Origin: Paenibacillus sp. SZ31
GTDB lineage: Bacteria; Bacillota; Bacilli; Paenibacillales; Paenibacillaceae
Direction of reading: 5' to 3'
Assembly (NCBI RefSeq): GCF_012912005.1
Contig: NZ_JABBEA010000007.1
Span: 224,052-288,051 of the forward strand
DNA length: 64,000 nucleotides
The position numbers were made by a program, and so were the translations under genes. Below the pieces are notes generated by a model, which had not been told where the DNA came from, did not search any database, and saw nothing but the letters and a program-made list of their open reading frames with translations. Below, piece by piece: positions 18,467-27,210 of the stretch; the stretch's first letter is position 1; each line of letters starts with the position of its first letter.

Positions 18467-19534
18467 CTAACTCAGGAAATGCTCTATAGCTGTAGCAGCC
18501 TCAGCCAAGAACTCTTCAAATGTAGCTATCGTTTCATGTTCTTGATGTTCAATGTCTGCATATCCAATCATTTTTTTGCTCGGATTCCAGACGATCAGAA
18601 TATGTGAATATTGATCGACGTTCGAGGATATACGCAGTAGTTTTTGTCTGCCCATTTTCATCTCCACTGTATCGATCAGATGAAAGAATTCTATATATCG
18701 AATGCCTGATTTATTATCTGGCAAGTCCATTCTTCGGATACCACCGGTTAGGAAATCAATGAGTTGCTGTGGTAGTTTATAAGACTTTAATGCATGCAAT
18801 TTGTTGCTCATATCATGAAATTCTTGAGGTTCAAGCCTCTTTAGATATTCGGCCATTTCTTCATTTTTCTGACTCACTGCAATCGTATACGCCCGTTCTC
18901 CATCCTTTTCCTGAATGGTCACATCTGCTCCTTGGTCCACCAGATATCGAACCATCTTCATATTATTAAGCCTTGCAGCTACCGTGAGAGGTGTCGCCTT
19001 ATACGGGTATACCATATCTGGTTCATTGTAATTGACGTCTACCCCTTCATCCAGCAAATACTTAATAGTCTTCATATCGTGATCAGCTACAGCCTTGCGT
19101 AACGTTTTGCCTCCATATTTTCGAATATCCAACCCCAGTTCATTCAGCACTTTTATATTGTTTTTGTTACCATAGTAGGCTTCGTCATATGCACTAGATT
19201 TGACCCGATTAAGTCCATCTAACTTGGAACCCTGCTGGTACAGGTAACGCACCATCTCTTCTCCACAATATCTAACGGCCTTGAGGATCGCCGAATTATT
19301 TTTGACATTCAGGTTAACTCCATACTCCACCAACAACTTAACCACTTCCGGTTGATTGCAGATTAAGGCAAGATCTAGTGGCGTCAATGCTATGTATTTA
19401 CTGAGTATGATCTCTACTTCGAGATCCATGCCCTGTTTAATGAATTCTTCTACAGCATCCGTGTCTCCCTCATATATTGCCTTAGCATGATCAGGAAGCA
19501 TGTCAAACGATCCTTGATTTCCGATTTTGAACAA
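18467..19534 (-). CDS. Ankyrin-repeat protein with SUKH-like C-terminus
   Basis: 355 aa from a TTG codon behind AGGAGGG. About six ankyrin units span residues 12-230 (for example TPLDLALICNQPEVVKLLVEYG, residues about 51-72, and TPLTVAARLNNMKMVRYLVDQGAD, residues about 177-200). The C-terminal 110 residues (FFHLIDTVEMKMGRQKLLRI, WNPSKKMIGYADI, ATFEEFLAEAATAIEHFL) have the pattern of a SUKH/SMI1-type domain: strand, strand, then a final helix after TFEEFL. SUKH domains are common in toxin-immunity proteins, but no toxin gene is adjacent. Soluble and monocistronic. Ankyrin is certain, SUKH is inference. Confidence 0.85.
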   Translation of the reverse strand: MFKIGNQGSFDMLPDHAKAIYEGDTDAVEEFIKQGMDLEVEIILSKYIALTPLDLALICNQPEVVKLLVEYGVNLNVKNNSAILKAVRYCGEEMVRYLYQQGSKLDGLNRVKSSAYDEAYYGNKNNIKVLNELGLDIRKYGGKTLRKAVADHDMKTIKYLLDEGVDVNYNEPDMVYPYKATPLTVAARLNNMKMVRYLVDQGADVTIQEKDGERAYTIAVSQKNEEMAEYLKRLEPQEFHDMSNKLHALKSYKLPQQLIDFLTGGIRRMDLPDNKSGIRYIEFFHLIDTVEMKMGRQKLLRISSNVDQYSHILIVWNPSKKMIGYADIEHQEHETIATFEEFLAEAATAIEHFLS

Positions 19535-19695
19535 AGGTGTACCCTCCTACTGTTTTATTACTTCTAGCTGCCAGTATACCTGCCATAACCAGAATAAGTA
19601 ATCGTTTGTTGAGCTTCTCTCAACTAATATGCTAAGATAATGGACACCTATTTCCACAAAATCCTATAACAAATCAACAGCACAGAAAGGACACT

Positions 19696-20676
19696 ATGAA
19701 TCCTTCATCACTGTCATCCAAATTACAACAGATTATTCCGCCGCTGGATCTGCGAAGCTGTCTGGTCAGCGTACGCGGTGAGATTATGTACGAACACTAC
19801 CGCAACCAAGAGGCTGCGACCGATATTGCAAAAATCAATTCTTGTACCAAGAGTGTGCTATCCGCACTCATTTGTATAGCGATGGATAAGGGGATTTTGC
19901 CTGAGGCATCTACCCCAATATCCACCTTTTTCCCGCAGTTGACATCTGATCCTGATCCGCGCAAACCAGCGATCACACTGGAACAACTGCTTACCATGAC
20001 AGCCGGATTCAACTGGGACGAGTTCGGCGGGCAGAATTCATTCCCTCGCATGACCCGCACCGATCATTGGGTGGATTTTGCGTTGGAACAACGGTTAAGT
20101 CATGAACCGGGTACATATATGGAGTACAACTCCGGAGTATCACAGATCCTATCCGCCATCCTGATGCAAAATGCAGGTATGAATGTAGCCGAGTTCGCAG
20201 AACGTTATCTTTTTGGCCCGCTGGGAATTAAGGATTATGAATGGGAAAGTGACCCTCAAGGTGTACATACTGGCGGATTCGGTCTTAAAATGTTGCCCGC
20301 GGATCTACTGAAATTCGGTCAGCTGTTTCTACAGCAAGGTATGTGGGAGGGTGAATCTCTCATTTCAAGTGATCTGGTATCGCGTTCGACGCAGCCTTTC
20401 ATTACAGTCACTCCACCGAATCACGTAAGTTATGCTTGGCATTGGTGGGTGGATGTCTATCCGAATGAAAGGTCTGTTGCCGAAGATATTACTGCTGAAG
20501 ACGACAAACCCAATCTCCATTATTATTACGCGCGAGGGTTCGGTGGGCAGTATGTATACATTGTCCCAGAGCTGGAACTCGTTACGGTTTTAACTAATGA
20601 CAAACGAAAGAAAGAGAAGCCTCCACTGGATGTTTTCCCTCGATTAATCGTCCCTGAACTATGGAAAATGTTATAA
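19696..20676 (+). CDS. Serine hydrolase, class C beta-lactamase family
   Basis: 326 aa, no signal peptide. Catalytic SxxK is SCTK at residues 49-52 and the YxN-like motif is YNS near residue 138. LGIKDYEWESDPQG and HTGGFGLKM are typical of the beta-lactamase/transpeptidase-like (AmpC/EstB) esterase group. Family members hydrolyse esters, D-amino-acid peptides or beta-lactams; the lack of a signal suggests a cytoplasmic esterase or peptidase rather than a resistance enzyme. It is convergent with another serine hydrolase of the same superfamily, with which it shares a bidirectional terminator. The start follows GAAAGGA. Confidence 0.92.
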   Translation: MNPSSLSSKLQQIIPPLDLRSCLVSVRGEIMYEHYRNQEAATDIAKINSCTKSVLSALICIAMDKGILPEASTPISTFFPQLTSDPDPRKPAITLEQLLTMTAGFNWDEFGGQNSFPRMTRTDHWVDFALEQRLSHEPGTYMEYNSGVSQILSAILMQNAGMNVAEFAERYLFGPLGIKDYEWESDPQGVHTGGFGLKMLPADLLKFGQLFLQQGMWEGESLISSDLVSRSTQPFITVTPPNHVSYAWHWWVDVYPNERSVAEDITAEDDKPNLHYYYARGFGGQYVYIVPELELVTVLTNDKRKKEKPPLDVFPRLIVPELWKML

Positions 20677-20706
20677 ACGTAAGCAGTCCTTTTATCCTGT
20701 TCGACA

Positions 20707-20759
20707 AATAAACCCCCAACCTTATGTAAGATAACCAGCCCACAGGCTGAGGGTTTATT
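20707..20759. terminator. Bidirectional terminator between two serine hydrolase genes
   Basis: AATAAACCC (20707-20715) pairs with GGGTTTATT (20751-20759), with an inner CAGCC/GGCTG hairpin. Both flanking genes converge on it. Confidence 0.85.
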
Positions 20760-20761
20760 CG

Positions 20762-21784
20762 TCATGCCAAAGCTTCTTCGATGGCAACTGTTATTGGATA
20801 CGGACCAGACTCTTGATTAGAGAGCACAACCAGTTGTAGATCATAGTCCGGATACACGGAAGACATGAACGACACCCCTGGATCGAACCCCATGACATGA
20901 AATTTGAAAATTTCTTCCTCCTTGCGGTCAATCCAGATCCCCTGCCCATAATACTCTTCATCCTCTTGATGAGCATGTGGAGTTAATAACTGATGTGTCG
21001 TCTCTTCATTTAACAATTGGTGACCCAGCAAAGCATCCCAAAATCGAATCATATCCGGTGCCGTAACATAGGCTCCACCATCCGATCCACCTTTGACAGG
21101 AATCGAGAACATATTAGTGTTCCAAGAGCCATCTTCATGATCGATATACCCTAAAGCTGTGTTACGTGGAAGCTGATCTGTTACGAAATAACCCGAGTCC
21201 TTCATGCCACACCGTTTGAAAATGTGCTCTTCCACATAATCTGTAAACGACAGTCCTGAATGCTGCTCCACGATAAGCCCCAGCACAATGAAACCCGCAT
21301 TGTTGTAGTGAAAACGTTCACCCGGAGCAGACTTCATCGGCAGATGCTGAAACATGGGCAGAAAGTCATTTAATCGCCGCATCGCGTAAACCGGTCTGTC
21401 CTTCCACAATTCTGAAAAGTCTTCCATAACTTCTTCATCAAAATAATCTGGAATACCTGACGTGTGTGTTAACAACTGATGGATGGTAATTCCTTCGTCC
21501 CATAGTGGAAAATCCGCATCCAACACATCGTTCAGCTTGGAATCAGCAGACAACTTGCTCGCTTCTATTAGTTGGCATATACTCACTGCCGTGAAGATTT
21601 TACATCCTGATGCAATTCCGAAGCGTGTATCCACCTGATTGGCAAGCTCTTCACTGCGATTCGCATAACCACGTTTCATATTCAAAAGGGGTTCACCGGC
21701 TTGCTGGAGTAATACAACACCCGAAAAATTCACACGTTCCATGACTTCTTCTACTTTTGTTGTCAGCTCTAATACATTCAACAT
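20762..21784 (-). CDS. Serine hydrolase, class C beta-lactamase family
   Basis: 340 aa. SxxK is SGCK at residues 59-62 and the YxN motif is HYNNAGF near residue 165. The family sequence TIHQLLTHTSGIPDYF precedes it, and a GG(S/D)GG-type stretch (VKGGSDGGAY) follows. No signal peptide is present, so it is probably intracellular. The ATG at 21784 is preferred to a GTG 12 bases upstream because AGGTGA is correctly spaced only for the former. Low similarity to the convergent hydrolase at 19696 argues against a recent duplication. The substrate is unknown. Confidence 0.9.
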   Translation of the reverse strand: MLNVLELTTKVEEVMERVNFSGVVLLQQAGEPLLNMKRGYANRSEELANQVDTRFGIASGCKIFTAVSICQLIEASKLSADSKLNDVLDADFPLWDEGITIHQLLTHTSGIPDYFDEEVMEDFSELWKDRPVYAMRRLNDFLPMFQHLPMKSAPGERFHYNNAGFIVLGLIVEQHSGLSFTDYVEEHIFKRCGMKDSGYFVTDQLPRNTALGYIDHEDGSWNTNMFSIPVKGGSDGGAYVTAPDMIRFWDALLGHQLLNEETTHQLLTPHAHQEDEEYYGQGIWIDRKEEEIFKFHVMGFDPGVSFMSSVYPDYDLQLVVLSNQESGPYPITVAIEEALA

Positions 21785-21870
21785 TTTAATATTCACCTAC
21801 TTGTCTATGTATTCTTAATACTCTCATTTTTAATTCTTCGTCATATCCTGCATACCTGCCACATTTTCGT

Positions 21871-21913
21871 AAAAAGAAGGGTTACTCCCTCATAAAAGGA
21901 AATAACCCTTCTT
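21871..21913 (-). terminator. Intrinsic terminator downstream of the DUF1361 gene
   Basis: On the minus strand AAGAAGGGTTA pairs with TAACCCTTCTT and is followed by TTTTACG. It lies about 110 bases past the DUF1361 stop; nothing else is visible in that gap. Confidence 0.8.
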
Positions 21914-22024
21914 CATACGACTTAAGATTAAGTTATACAAAACATGCTCAACTGCCGTTTAATCACTTGTTCCAATCGTTTTACCTTAAGTCTATCTGGC
22001 TGCATGCCTTCTAAACACCATGAA

Positions 22025-22768
22025 TTAGCGCAACGCTTGCAAGTCCGCCTCAGGACTTCCTGCACTCTTCTTCGTTTCACGGGGAGACCTCGTATTAATC
22101 AGATAATACAATGTGGCATAGATTGTAGTAATAAACGTGCCAAAAAACAGGCAAAAAGCAAGAGACGGGCGACTTACACTTTCGTGCATCAGCTCAATCA
22201 GCGTCTCGCGATTCGTCAGTGCATCCCAGCTATTCAGTCGATATACGCGTCCAAGCAATACCCCGTAACTTCCCAAAGCACAGCCTGTGAGTACAAAGAT
22301 CCAGGATGCGAAGCGTCCAATTCGGTGATAGATCACTTCCTGAAGCTGATACATCGATAGGAATCCAAGTAGGAGCCCAGTCCAGACAAACATTAATACA
22401 ACACTCAAGTCGTACCAATACGTGTAGTCCACTCCATTCCCACCATAATACCGGGAACTTCTCGCTGTCAGATGAACCAAGTCTGTAACGATGTAGGAAG
22501 AGTTCGGGAAAAATAACAACCACAGCAGTCCACTTGCGACTGCAAGCCATGTAGCACCTTTCCATTTCACACCACTTAGAAGATAGGCTGCATAAGAGAA
22601 CACAAAAGGAATCCAGCCCAAAAACAGATTCCAGATCAGGAAGCGGAAGTAACGCTGATCCAGCCAGTCTGCGGCTACATAGTACAAGCCGAGTGTTACT
22701 ATAGTGACCACACTAAGGAAAATAAATATGCGAATATAATTCAGTTTTCTCAATGATTCTGACCTCAC
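22025..22768 (-). CDS. DUF1361 membrane protein
   Basis: 247 aa with six to seven predicted membrane helices. The segment WNLFLGWIPFVFSYAAYLL and the motif LWLLFFPNSSYIVTDLVHL are diagnostic of DUF1361, a family of uncharacterised bacterial membrane proteins. GTG start. The upstream 178-aa gene ends 14 bases before it on the same strand, so the two are probably cotranscribed. No function can be assigned. Confidence 0.9.
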   Translation of the reverse strand: MRSESLRKLNYIRIFIFLSVVTIVTLGLYYVAADWLDQRYFRFLIWNLFLGWIPFVFSYAAYLLSGVKWKGATWLAVASGLLWLLFFPNSSYIVTDLVHLTARSSRYYGGNGVDYTYWYDLSVVLMFVWTGLLLGFLSMYQLQEVIYHRIGRFASWIFVLTGCALGSYGVLLGRVYRLNSWDALTNRETLIELMHESVSRPSLAFCLFFGTFITTIYATLYYLINTRSPRETKKSAGSPEADLQALR

Positions 22769-22782
22769 TTGATAAAATTCAA

Positions 22783-23319
22783 TTAATTTCGAAAATATCG
22801 GATGATTTCTTCCTTATTCTTTTCCACACGCAAATTCAATCCACGTTTATCCTTTAATCCATACTGCTGTAATTCATGGCCTGGATCAAGAACCAACGGT
22901 TTAGTCGCCACATCAACCAGCAAGTCCATCGTCAATTGATAGGTTTCCCGTAACTTGTCCATCGGCAGAGAGGATTCATACCGTTTGATCAGCTCAATCA
23001 GTCGTTCAGCATACACGAGACGCACCATACTGTCCGCACTCTTCAATTGTCTCGAAGCAAATGCTGTAATTGCCGTAATAATTGATGGTTCTGTCCGATG
23101 TTTGGCGATCAACGCAAGTTCGTCCACCGCATTCCAATTCATGATAGACAGCTCGGAACTTAATTGTTGAATCCGCTCCCCTATCCATTGTTCCTCTAAC
23201 TCTCGGGGTACATCCCAGCGCTTATATTCGCTATACAAGCCTTCTCGATGCATCTGTATTGCGCTCCCGTAATGTTTGACGAACAAATTTTTTGCTACAC
23301 TCCAATCGATCTCTTCCAT
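22783..23319 (-). CDS. Helical protein of unknown function
   Basis: 178 aa, predicted almost entirely helical (for example LRETYQLTMDLLVDVATKPL), soluble, no recognised motif. An ATG follows GGTGGTTAAAT. It lies directly upstream of the DUF1361 gene and is divergent from the spore coat gene. It could be a paired partner of DUF1361, but only proximity supports that. Confidence 0.75.
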   Translation of the reverse strand: MEEIDWSVAKNLFVKHYGSAIQMHREGLYSEYKRWDVPRELEEQWIGERIQQLSSELSIMNWNAVDELALIAKHRTEPSIITAITAFASRQLKSADSMVRLVYAERLIELIKRYESSLPMDKLRETYQLTMDLLVDVATKPLVLDPGHELQQYGLKDKRGLNLRVEKNKEEIIRYFRN

Positions 23320-23438
23320 ATTTAACCACCACCATGCCTATTCCTATTTGTGCGTATACTCCTAATATATTACATAAATTTACTACTCTCCAAGCATACT
23401 AGAATCATACCATTTACCAAAGGAGAATCAAATTTACA

Positions 23439-24095
23439 ATGAATCCAAATTCGATGCATCCTCAAAATTTAGTACAACCTACATTGAATGCTAATCCAAA
23501 TGTCACCCCTAACATGAATCATGGCGGCCATGAGATGTTCGATGTGCATGAGATTCTGTCCTCCACCATTAACGTGCTGGATCAATACATGATCTTTCGT
23601 ACATTTGTGCAGAGCCAGGAACTGATTGGCATTCTCGACCGGCAGTACAATTTCATATTATCCCAGTACAATCTGACAGCAGAGTGTTTTGCATCCGGAC
23701 AGAAGCCTCATCAGGAGACAGCAACCTACATGATCCCCAACATCGTACCACCGGTATATGGCCTTAAGCCCTCAGCACCGAAAAAGCCAAACCAGAGCTT
23801 AGCCGATGTAAAGGATGCCGGGATTAGCGGTCATATGCTGGGACTGATCAAGTCACATGCGAGTCTGCTCGGCATGTCTTGCAGCGAGATCACAAATGGA
23901 ACGGTTCGCCGAGTCATCGCTTCACAGATCCAGCATTTTATCGAGATGGCCTATGAAATTTTCATGTTCCAGAATAAAAACGCCTATTATCAAGTACCTC
24001 AACTCACTCCAAGTGATACACAACAGATGCTTCAGGCATACATTCCAGCAACCGGGGCACCTCAGATGCCTATTAACAATAAACCACTTCATTAA
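23439..24095 (+). CDS. CotF-family spore coat protein
   Basis: 218 aa. A short N-terminal Asn/Pro-rich tail is followed by a CotF-like domain: VHEILSSTINVLDQYMIF, then SQELIGILDRQYNFILSQYN, and a second helical half from DAGISGHMLGLIKSHASLLG to FIEMAYEIFMFQNKNAYY. CotF-type proteins are structural coat components made in the mother cell during sporulation. AAAGGAG lies upstream and a clear terminator follows. A sigma-E or sigma-K promoter is expected but was not identified by eye. Confidence 0.88.
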   Translation: MNPNSMHPQNLVQPTLNANPNVTPNMNHGGHEMFDVHEILSSTINVLDQYMIFRTFVQSQELIGILDRQYNFILSQYNLTAECFASGQKPHQETATYMIPNIVPPVYGLKPSAPKKPNQSLADVKDAGISGHMLGLIKSHASLLGMSCSEITNGTVRRVIASQIQHFIEMAYEIFMFQNKNAYYQVPQLTPSDTQQMLQAYIPATGAPQMPINNKPLH

Positions 24096-24118
24096 TTAGA
24101 AAATAAAATCCGCTTCCC

Positions 24119-24165
24119 CAGAACAGTCTCTTTAACCCTTTCGGGTTTTAGGGGCTGTTCTTTCA
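24119..24165 (+). terminator. Intrinsic terminator of the spore coat gene
   Basis: AGAACAG pairs with CTGTTCT with an inner AACCC/GGGTT hairpin, followed by TTTCATTATTT. Confidence 0.8.
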
Positions 24166-24336
24166 TTATTTGTAATCATTTTCCTACTGAAGACACTTGA
24201 TTCGCTTACCAGAAACTGGTTTAATCAAAGACAAACCCGTACATTTTCAACTTACGGATCATACATATAAATAGGGTGAAATGCCGTTATACGAGAATTC
24301 AAATGGCTTTTTCTTCATTAATGGGGAGGTATACAA

Positions 24337-25290
24337 ATGAGATGGAAGCAACCTGCTAAACTTGGTTTACTGGCTATGGCTCTCGGCTGTACTGCCATTG
24401 GCGCAATACTCACACCTTCAACAACACTAGCTGCACCTGTCCCCGCTTCCAAAGCGGTGTATCATCAATTCCAAACCTATCGAACAGAAGCAGTGAAGTC
24501 CACAGAAAGTCTGGTTAAAGCGCGTAAATACCTGATGAATCATATCGATAAAGTCGGCCCTTGGCAGGCCACACTAATGACGCTGCAACTGGAGAACATG
24601 CAGAATGTGAAATTGGCTAATATGGACTACCAAATGTATACGGAACAATTTCAACAGGCCATATCTCAAGCCCATGAACAACTTGGTTACGAACAGAAGC
24701 TTACATATAGTCGTCTGCTCAAAGAAATTAAAGATCCGACAGCGAAGAAGCTTCTGCAGGAAGCTTCAGATCTCGGGTTCAAACTGGAAACCAGTGAAGG
24801 CTTGTATTACCCCATCATCAATTATGAGATATATCAAAAGTTCAAACCTTTTGTTAAGGCTGATATTGCTGCATACATTAATATTATGGCTACCGAGTCC
24901 AACCAAATGACGACTTCAGATGGGGGCATTATCATCTCTTGGAACGAATTAATCCAGCGTGCATTGGAGAAAGAAGCCTTTTTGAACAACTTCCCGAATT
25001 CCAATCGCACATCAGCAGTGAAGCAAGGGTTATTTGTGGATTATCTCTTTTATGGAAGTGACAACACGCCTGCTTATGATTGGTACACGGACGAAGAAAT
25101 TCGCACCATGGACCCTGAGGTGAAACAGGCTTACGAGAAAGCTTTGGCTACGCGGGAGCCCGAAACGAAGAGTATTCTTCTCGATACCATGGAAAAGATT
25201 TTGCTGGTTCTCAATCAGAACAATGATGAGCTTACACCTGAAGTCCGAGCAATCATTGAACCTGTTCAACAACAATTTGCCCGTGAATAA
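24337..25290 (+). CDS. Secreted protein of unknown function
   Basis: 317 aa. Residues 1-33 form a signal peptide: basic start (MRWKQPAK), hydrophobic core, and a cleavage region LAAPVPA. The mature part is helical and polar (YHQFQTYRTEAVKSTESLVKA near the start; MEKILLVLNQNNDELTPEVR near the end) with no recognised domain. GGGGAGG lies upstream. A monocistronic unit between the coat gene and a convergent sigma-factor gene. Confidence 0.82.
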   Translation: MRWKQPAKLGLLAMALGCTAIGAILTPSTTLAAPVPASKAVYHQFQTYRTEAVKSTESLVKARKYLMNHIDKVGPWQATLMTLQLENMQNVKLANMDYQMYTEQFQQAISQAHEQLGYEQKLTYSRLLKEIKDPTAKKLLQEASDLGFKLETSEGLYYPIINYEIYQKFKPFVKADIAAYINIMATESNQMTTSDGGIIISWNELIQRALEKEAFLNNFPNSNRTSAVKQGLFVDYLFYGSDNTPAYDWYTDEEIRTMDPEVKQAYEKALATREPETKSILLDTMEKILLVLNQNNDELTPEVRAIIEPVQQQFARE

Positions 25291-25321
25291 TCGGATAGTG
25301 AATGGCAGAATGTGAATGCAA

Positions 25322-25360
25322 AAAAGCGGCAGTCCTCGAGACAGAGGTTGCCGCTTTTAA
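25322..25360. terminator. Bidirectional terminator
   Basis: AAAGCGGCA pairs with TGCCGCTTT, with an inner CCTC/GAGG stem, A-rich before and T-rich after. It ends the secreted-protein gene and probably the convergent sigma-factor gene. Confidence 0.85.
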
Positions 25361-25388
25361 ATTTACATATCAAGTCCTTACGTTTGGA

Positions 25389-26324
25389 TCAAAGAGTTGA
25401 AGTGTCTATTGATGTAAGTTTGTTCGGATTTACAACGAGATACACGCCCTCAATCCGCTCACCGGAAGGGTCCAACTCTATACAGAGTATCTCGGACAAC
25501 TGCCCTTCTTTCATCAATGCGAGTTGAAGCTCGCCATTGATCCACATGGGCACCCATTCTCTATCACGCAATCGCGTAAGGACTCGCCGTGAGGTCAGGA
25601 GGGCAAGCACGCCTTTGTGAACGTTCATCGTTCTCATAACGGTATGCACAACGCCACCGCCATCTGCTGTAAATACAGGCTGATCCGCCAGTAACTCGAG
25701 CATGGTAGAGACGTCATAACGAAGGAAAGCCGTTGTAAAACGGCTCAGCAATTCACCTTTCGCTATCAAATCCGCATCACTCTGCTCGATCGGCGGAAGT
25801 CTTTCGGGCAGATTTCGTCTGGCGCGGCTAAAGATTTGGCGGCAGTTACTTTCCGTTTTGCCCAGCCAATCTGCTATTTCGGAATAATCATATCGGAACG
25901 CTTCACGAAGGACAAAAACAGCCCGTTCCATGGGCGATAGACGCTCCAACATGACCAGATAGGCGTAAGAGATCAGTTCTTTTTTCTCCATCGTTTCCTC
26001 TGGCATGTTCTTCTCTTCACTGTCACCCATCGGCTCTGGCAGCCACTCACCAACATAACTTTCCCTCTGATTACGGGCGGAGTTTAGCAGATTCAAGCTT
26101 CGGTTCACAACCAGTCTGGCGATGTAGGACTTGGGGTCACGAATATCCTGAGCAGACGTACTCTGAATCCCCGCAAAACAATCCTGTACAATATCTTCAG
26201 CTTCTACCACACTGCCGAGCATGCGGTAAGCTATTGAAAATGCATAATTTTTATAACTAATATACAGCTCACCAACATCCAGAGAAGACACTTCTGGCTC
26301 ATTGGCGTGGAGATTGGAATTCAT
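25389..26324 (-). CDS. ECF sigma factor of the ECF41 (SigJ-like) group
   Basis: 311 aa, longer than ordinary ECF factors. Sigma region 2 is at residues 20-90, and region 4 at 120-175 includes the helix-turn-helix YSEIADWLGKTESNCRQIFSRAR. The SnoaL-like C-terminal extension that typifies ECF41 follows. Both diagnostic ECF41 motifs are visible: WLPEP in the linker (94-98) and DGGG in the extension (221-224). In this group the extension acts as a built-in regulator in place of an anti-sigma factor. The partner gene immediately upstream encodes an AhpD-like protein, the usual ECF41 neighbour. The start follows GAGGAGG. Confidence 0.94.
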   Translation of the reverse strand: MNSNLHANEPEVSSLDVGELYISYKNYAFSIAYRMLGSVVEAEDIVQDCFAGIQSTSAQDIRDPKSYIARLVVNRSLNLLNSARNQRESYVGEWLPEPMGDSEEKNMPEETMEKKELISYAYLVMLERLSPMERAVFVLREAFRYDYSEIADWLGKTESNCRQIFSRARRNLPERLPPIEQSDADLIAKGELLSRFTTAFLRYDVSTMLELLADQPVFTADGGGVVHTVMRTMNVHKGVLALLTSRRVLTRLRDREWVPMWINGELQLALMKEGQLSEILCIELDPSGERIEGVYLVVNPNKLTSIDTSTL

Positions 26325-26356
26325 AAGAAGCCTCCTCTGGCATGGTGCGTGTATTT

Positions 26357-26803
26357 TTAGTTAAAGCAACACGGATACATTCCAGTTGTGATCGCAATCC
26401 GGTTCCAGTTATTAATCGTGTTAATGGCCAAGATCAGATCCACCAGTTCGGATTCACTGAAGTGTTCACGAACCTTATCGTACAATGCAAGTGGTACGCC
26501 CTGCTCCGAGATTTTAGTCACCGCTTCAGCCAGTTCCAGCATAACACGTTCTTGATCCGTGAAGAAAGCCACCTCACGCCACACACTTAACAAGAGAATA
26601 TGATCCGCATAATCTCCCAGTTTCATCAGATCTTTGGCATGCATATCGAGACAAAAGGCACAGCCATTGATCTGGGACACGCGGATTTTCAACAACTCGT
26701 ATAACACTTTATTCTCAAATTGCCCGGATATATATTGCTCCATCGCCATCATCGCTTTAAAAGCGCCTGGGCTAGCTACTCTGTAATTCGTTCTTAAATT
26801 CAT
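26357..26803 (-). CDS. Carboxymuconolactone decarboxylase / AhpD-like protein
   Basis: 148 aa, all-helical AhpD fold. The redox motif is Cys48-x-x-Cys51-x3-His55 in CAFCLDMHAKDL, as in AhpD-type peroxidase reductases. It sits 32 bases upstream of the ECF41 sigma gene and shares its operon; such genes are the usual targets of ECF41 factors. A promoter matching the ECF41 consensus lies 38-64 bases upstream. A role in peroxide or organic hydroperoxide stress fits the fold but the substrate is not known. Confidence 0.93.
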   Translation of the reverse strand: MNLRTNYRVASPGAFKAMMAMEQYISGQFENKVLYELLKIRVSQINGCAFCLDMHAKDLMKLGDYADHILLLSVWREVAFFTDQERVMLELAEAVTKISEQGVPLALYDKVREHFSESELVDLILAINTINNWNRIAITTGMYPCCFN

Positions 26804-26840
26804 TTTTCATTCGCCTCCGTCATTTGGTTTACATACTGTA

Positions 26841-26867
26841 GACAAATGACGGCTGGGATCTGTGACA
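26841..26867 (-). promoter_or_regulatory. ECF41-type promoter
   Basis: On the minus strand TGTCACA (26867-26861) is followed after exactly 16 bases by TGTC (26844-26841). The ECF41 consensus is TGTCACA-N16-CGTC, so there is one mismatch, in the -10 element. It precedes the AhpD-like gene and the sigma gene, implying autoregulation of the pair. Confidence 0.75.
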
Positions 26868-27210
26868 TTCTTTGCGAAAATCTTTTTATGTCCATAAGAA
26901 TGGTTGCTCAACTAACGAATATTCACATTACAATTCTAAACAGTAAACCTCCATAAAGCCATCAATGAGTAAAAGAAATAACATACTGAATGTCTGTCCT
27001 CTTTCTATAAAATTAACATATGACGTAAGAAAAATCCGGATTTTTCCGTATCCATGTACGGTTTTTACTGAGCTGTTTGTGATTTCAACCAAAAGTAGGT
27101 TGGGAATATTGATACATTGACCAAAAGAGTAGTAACATACGGCTAATCAAGTTAACTTTTCTAACATTAAAAAGAGAATCGTTTATTCATATCAGCAAGG
27201 AGTGTTTCAT

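Noticed and set aside
19696..21784. Two adjacent beta-lactamase-family genes as an antibiotic resistance locus
   Set aside because: Neither has a signal peptide, and the family includes many esterases and peptidases; no resistance regulator is present.
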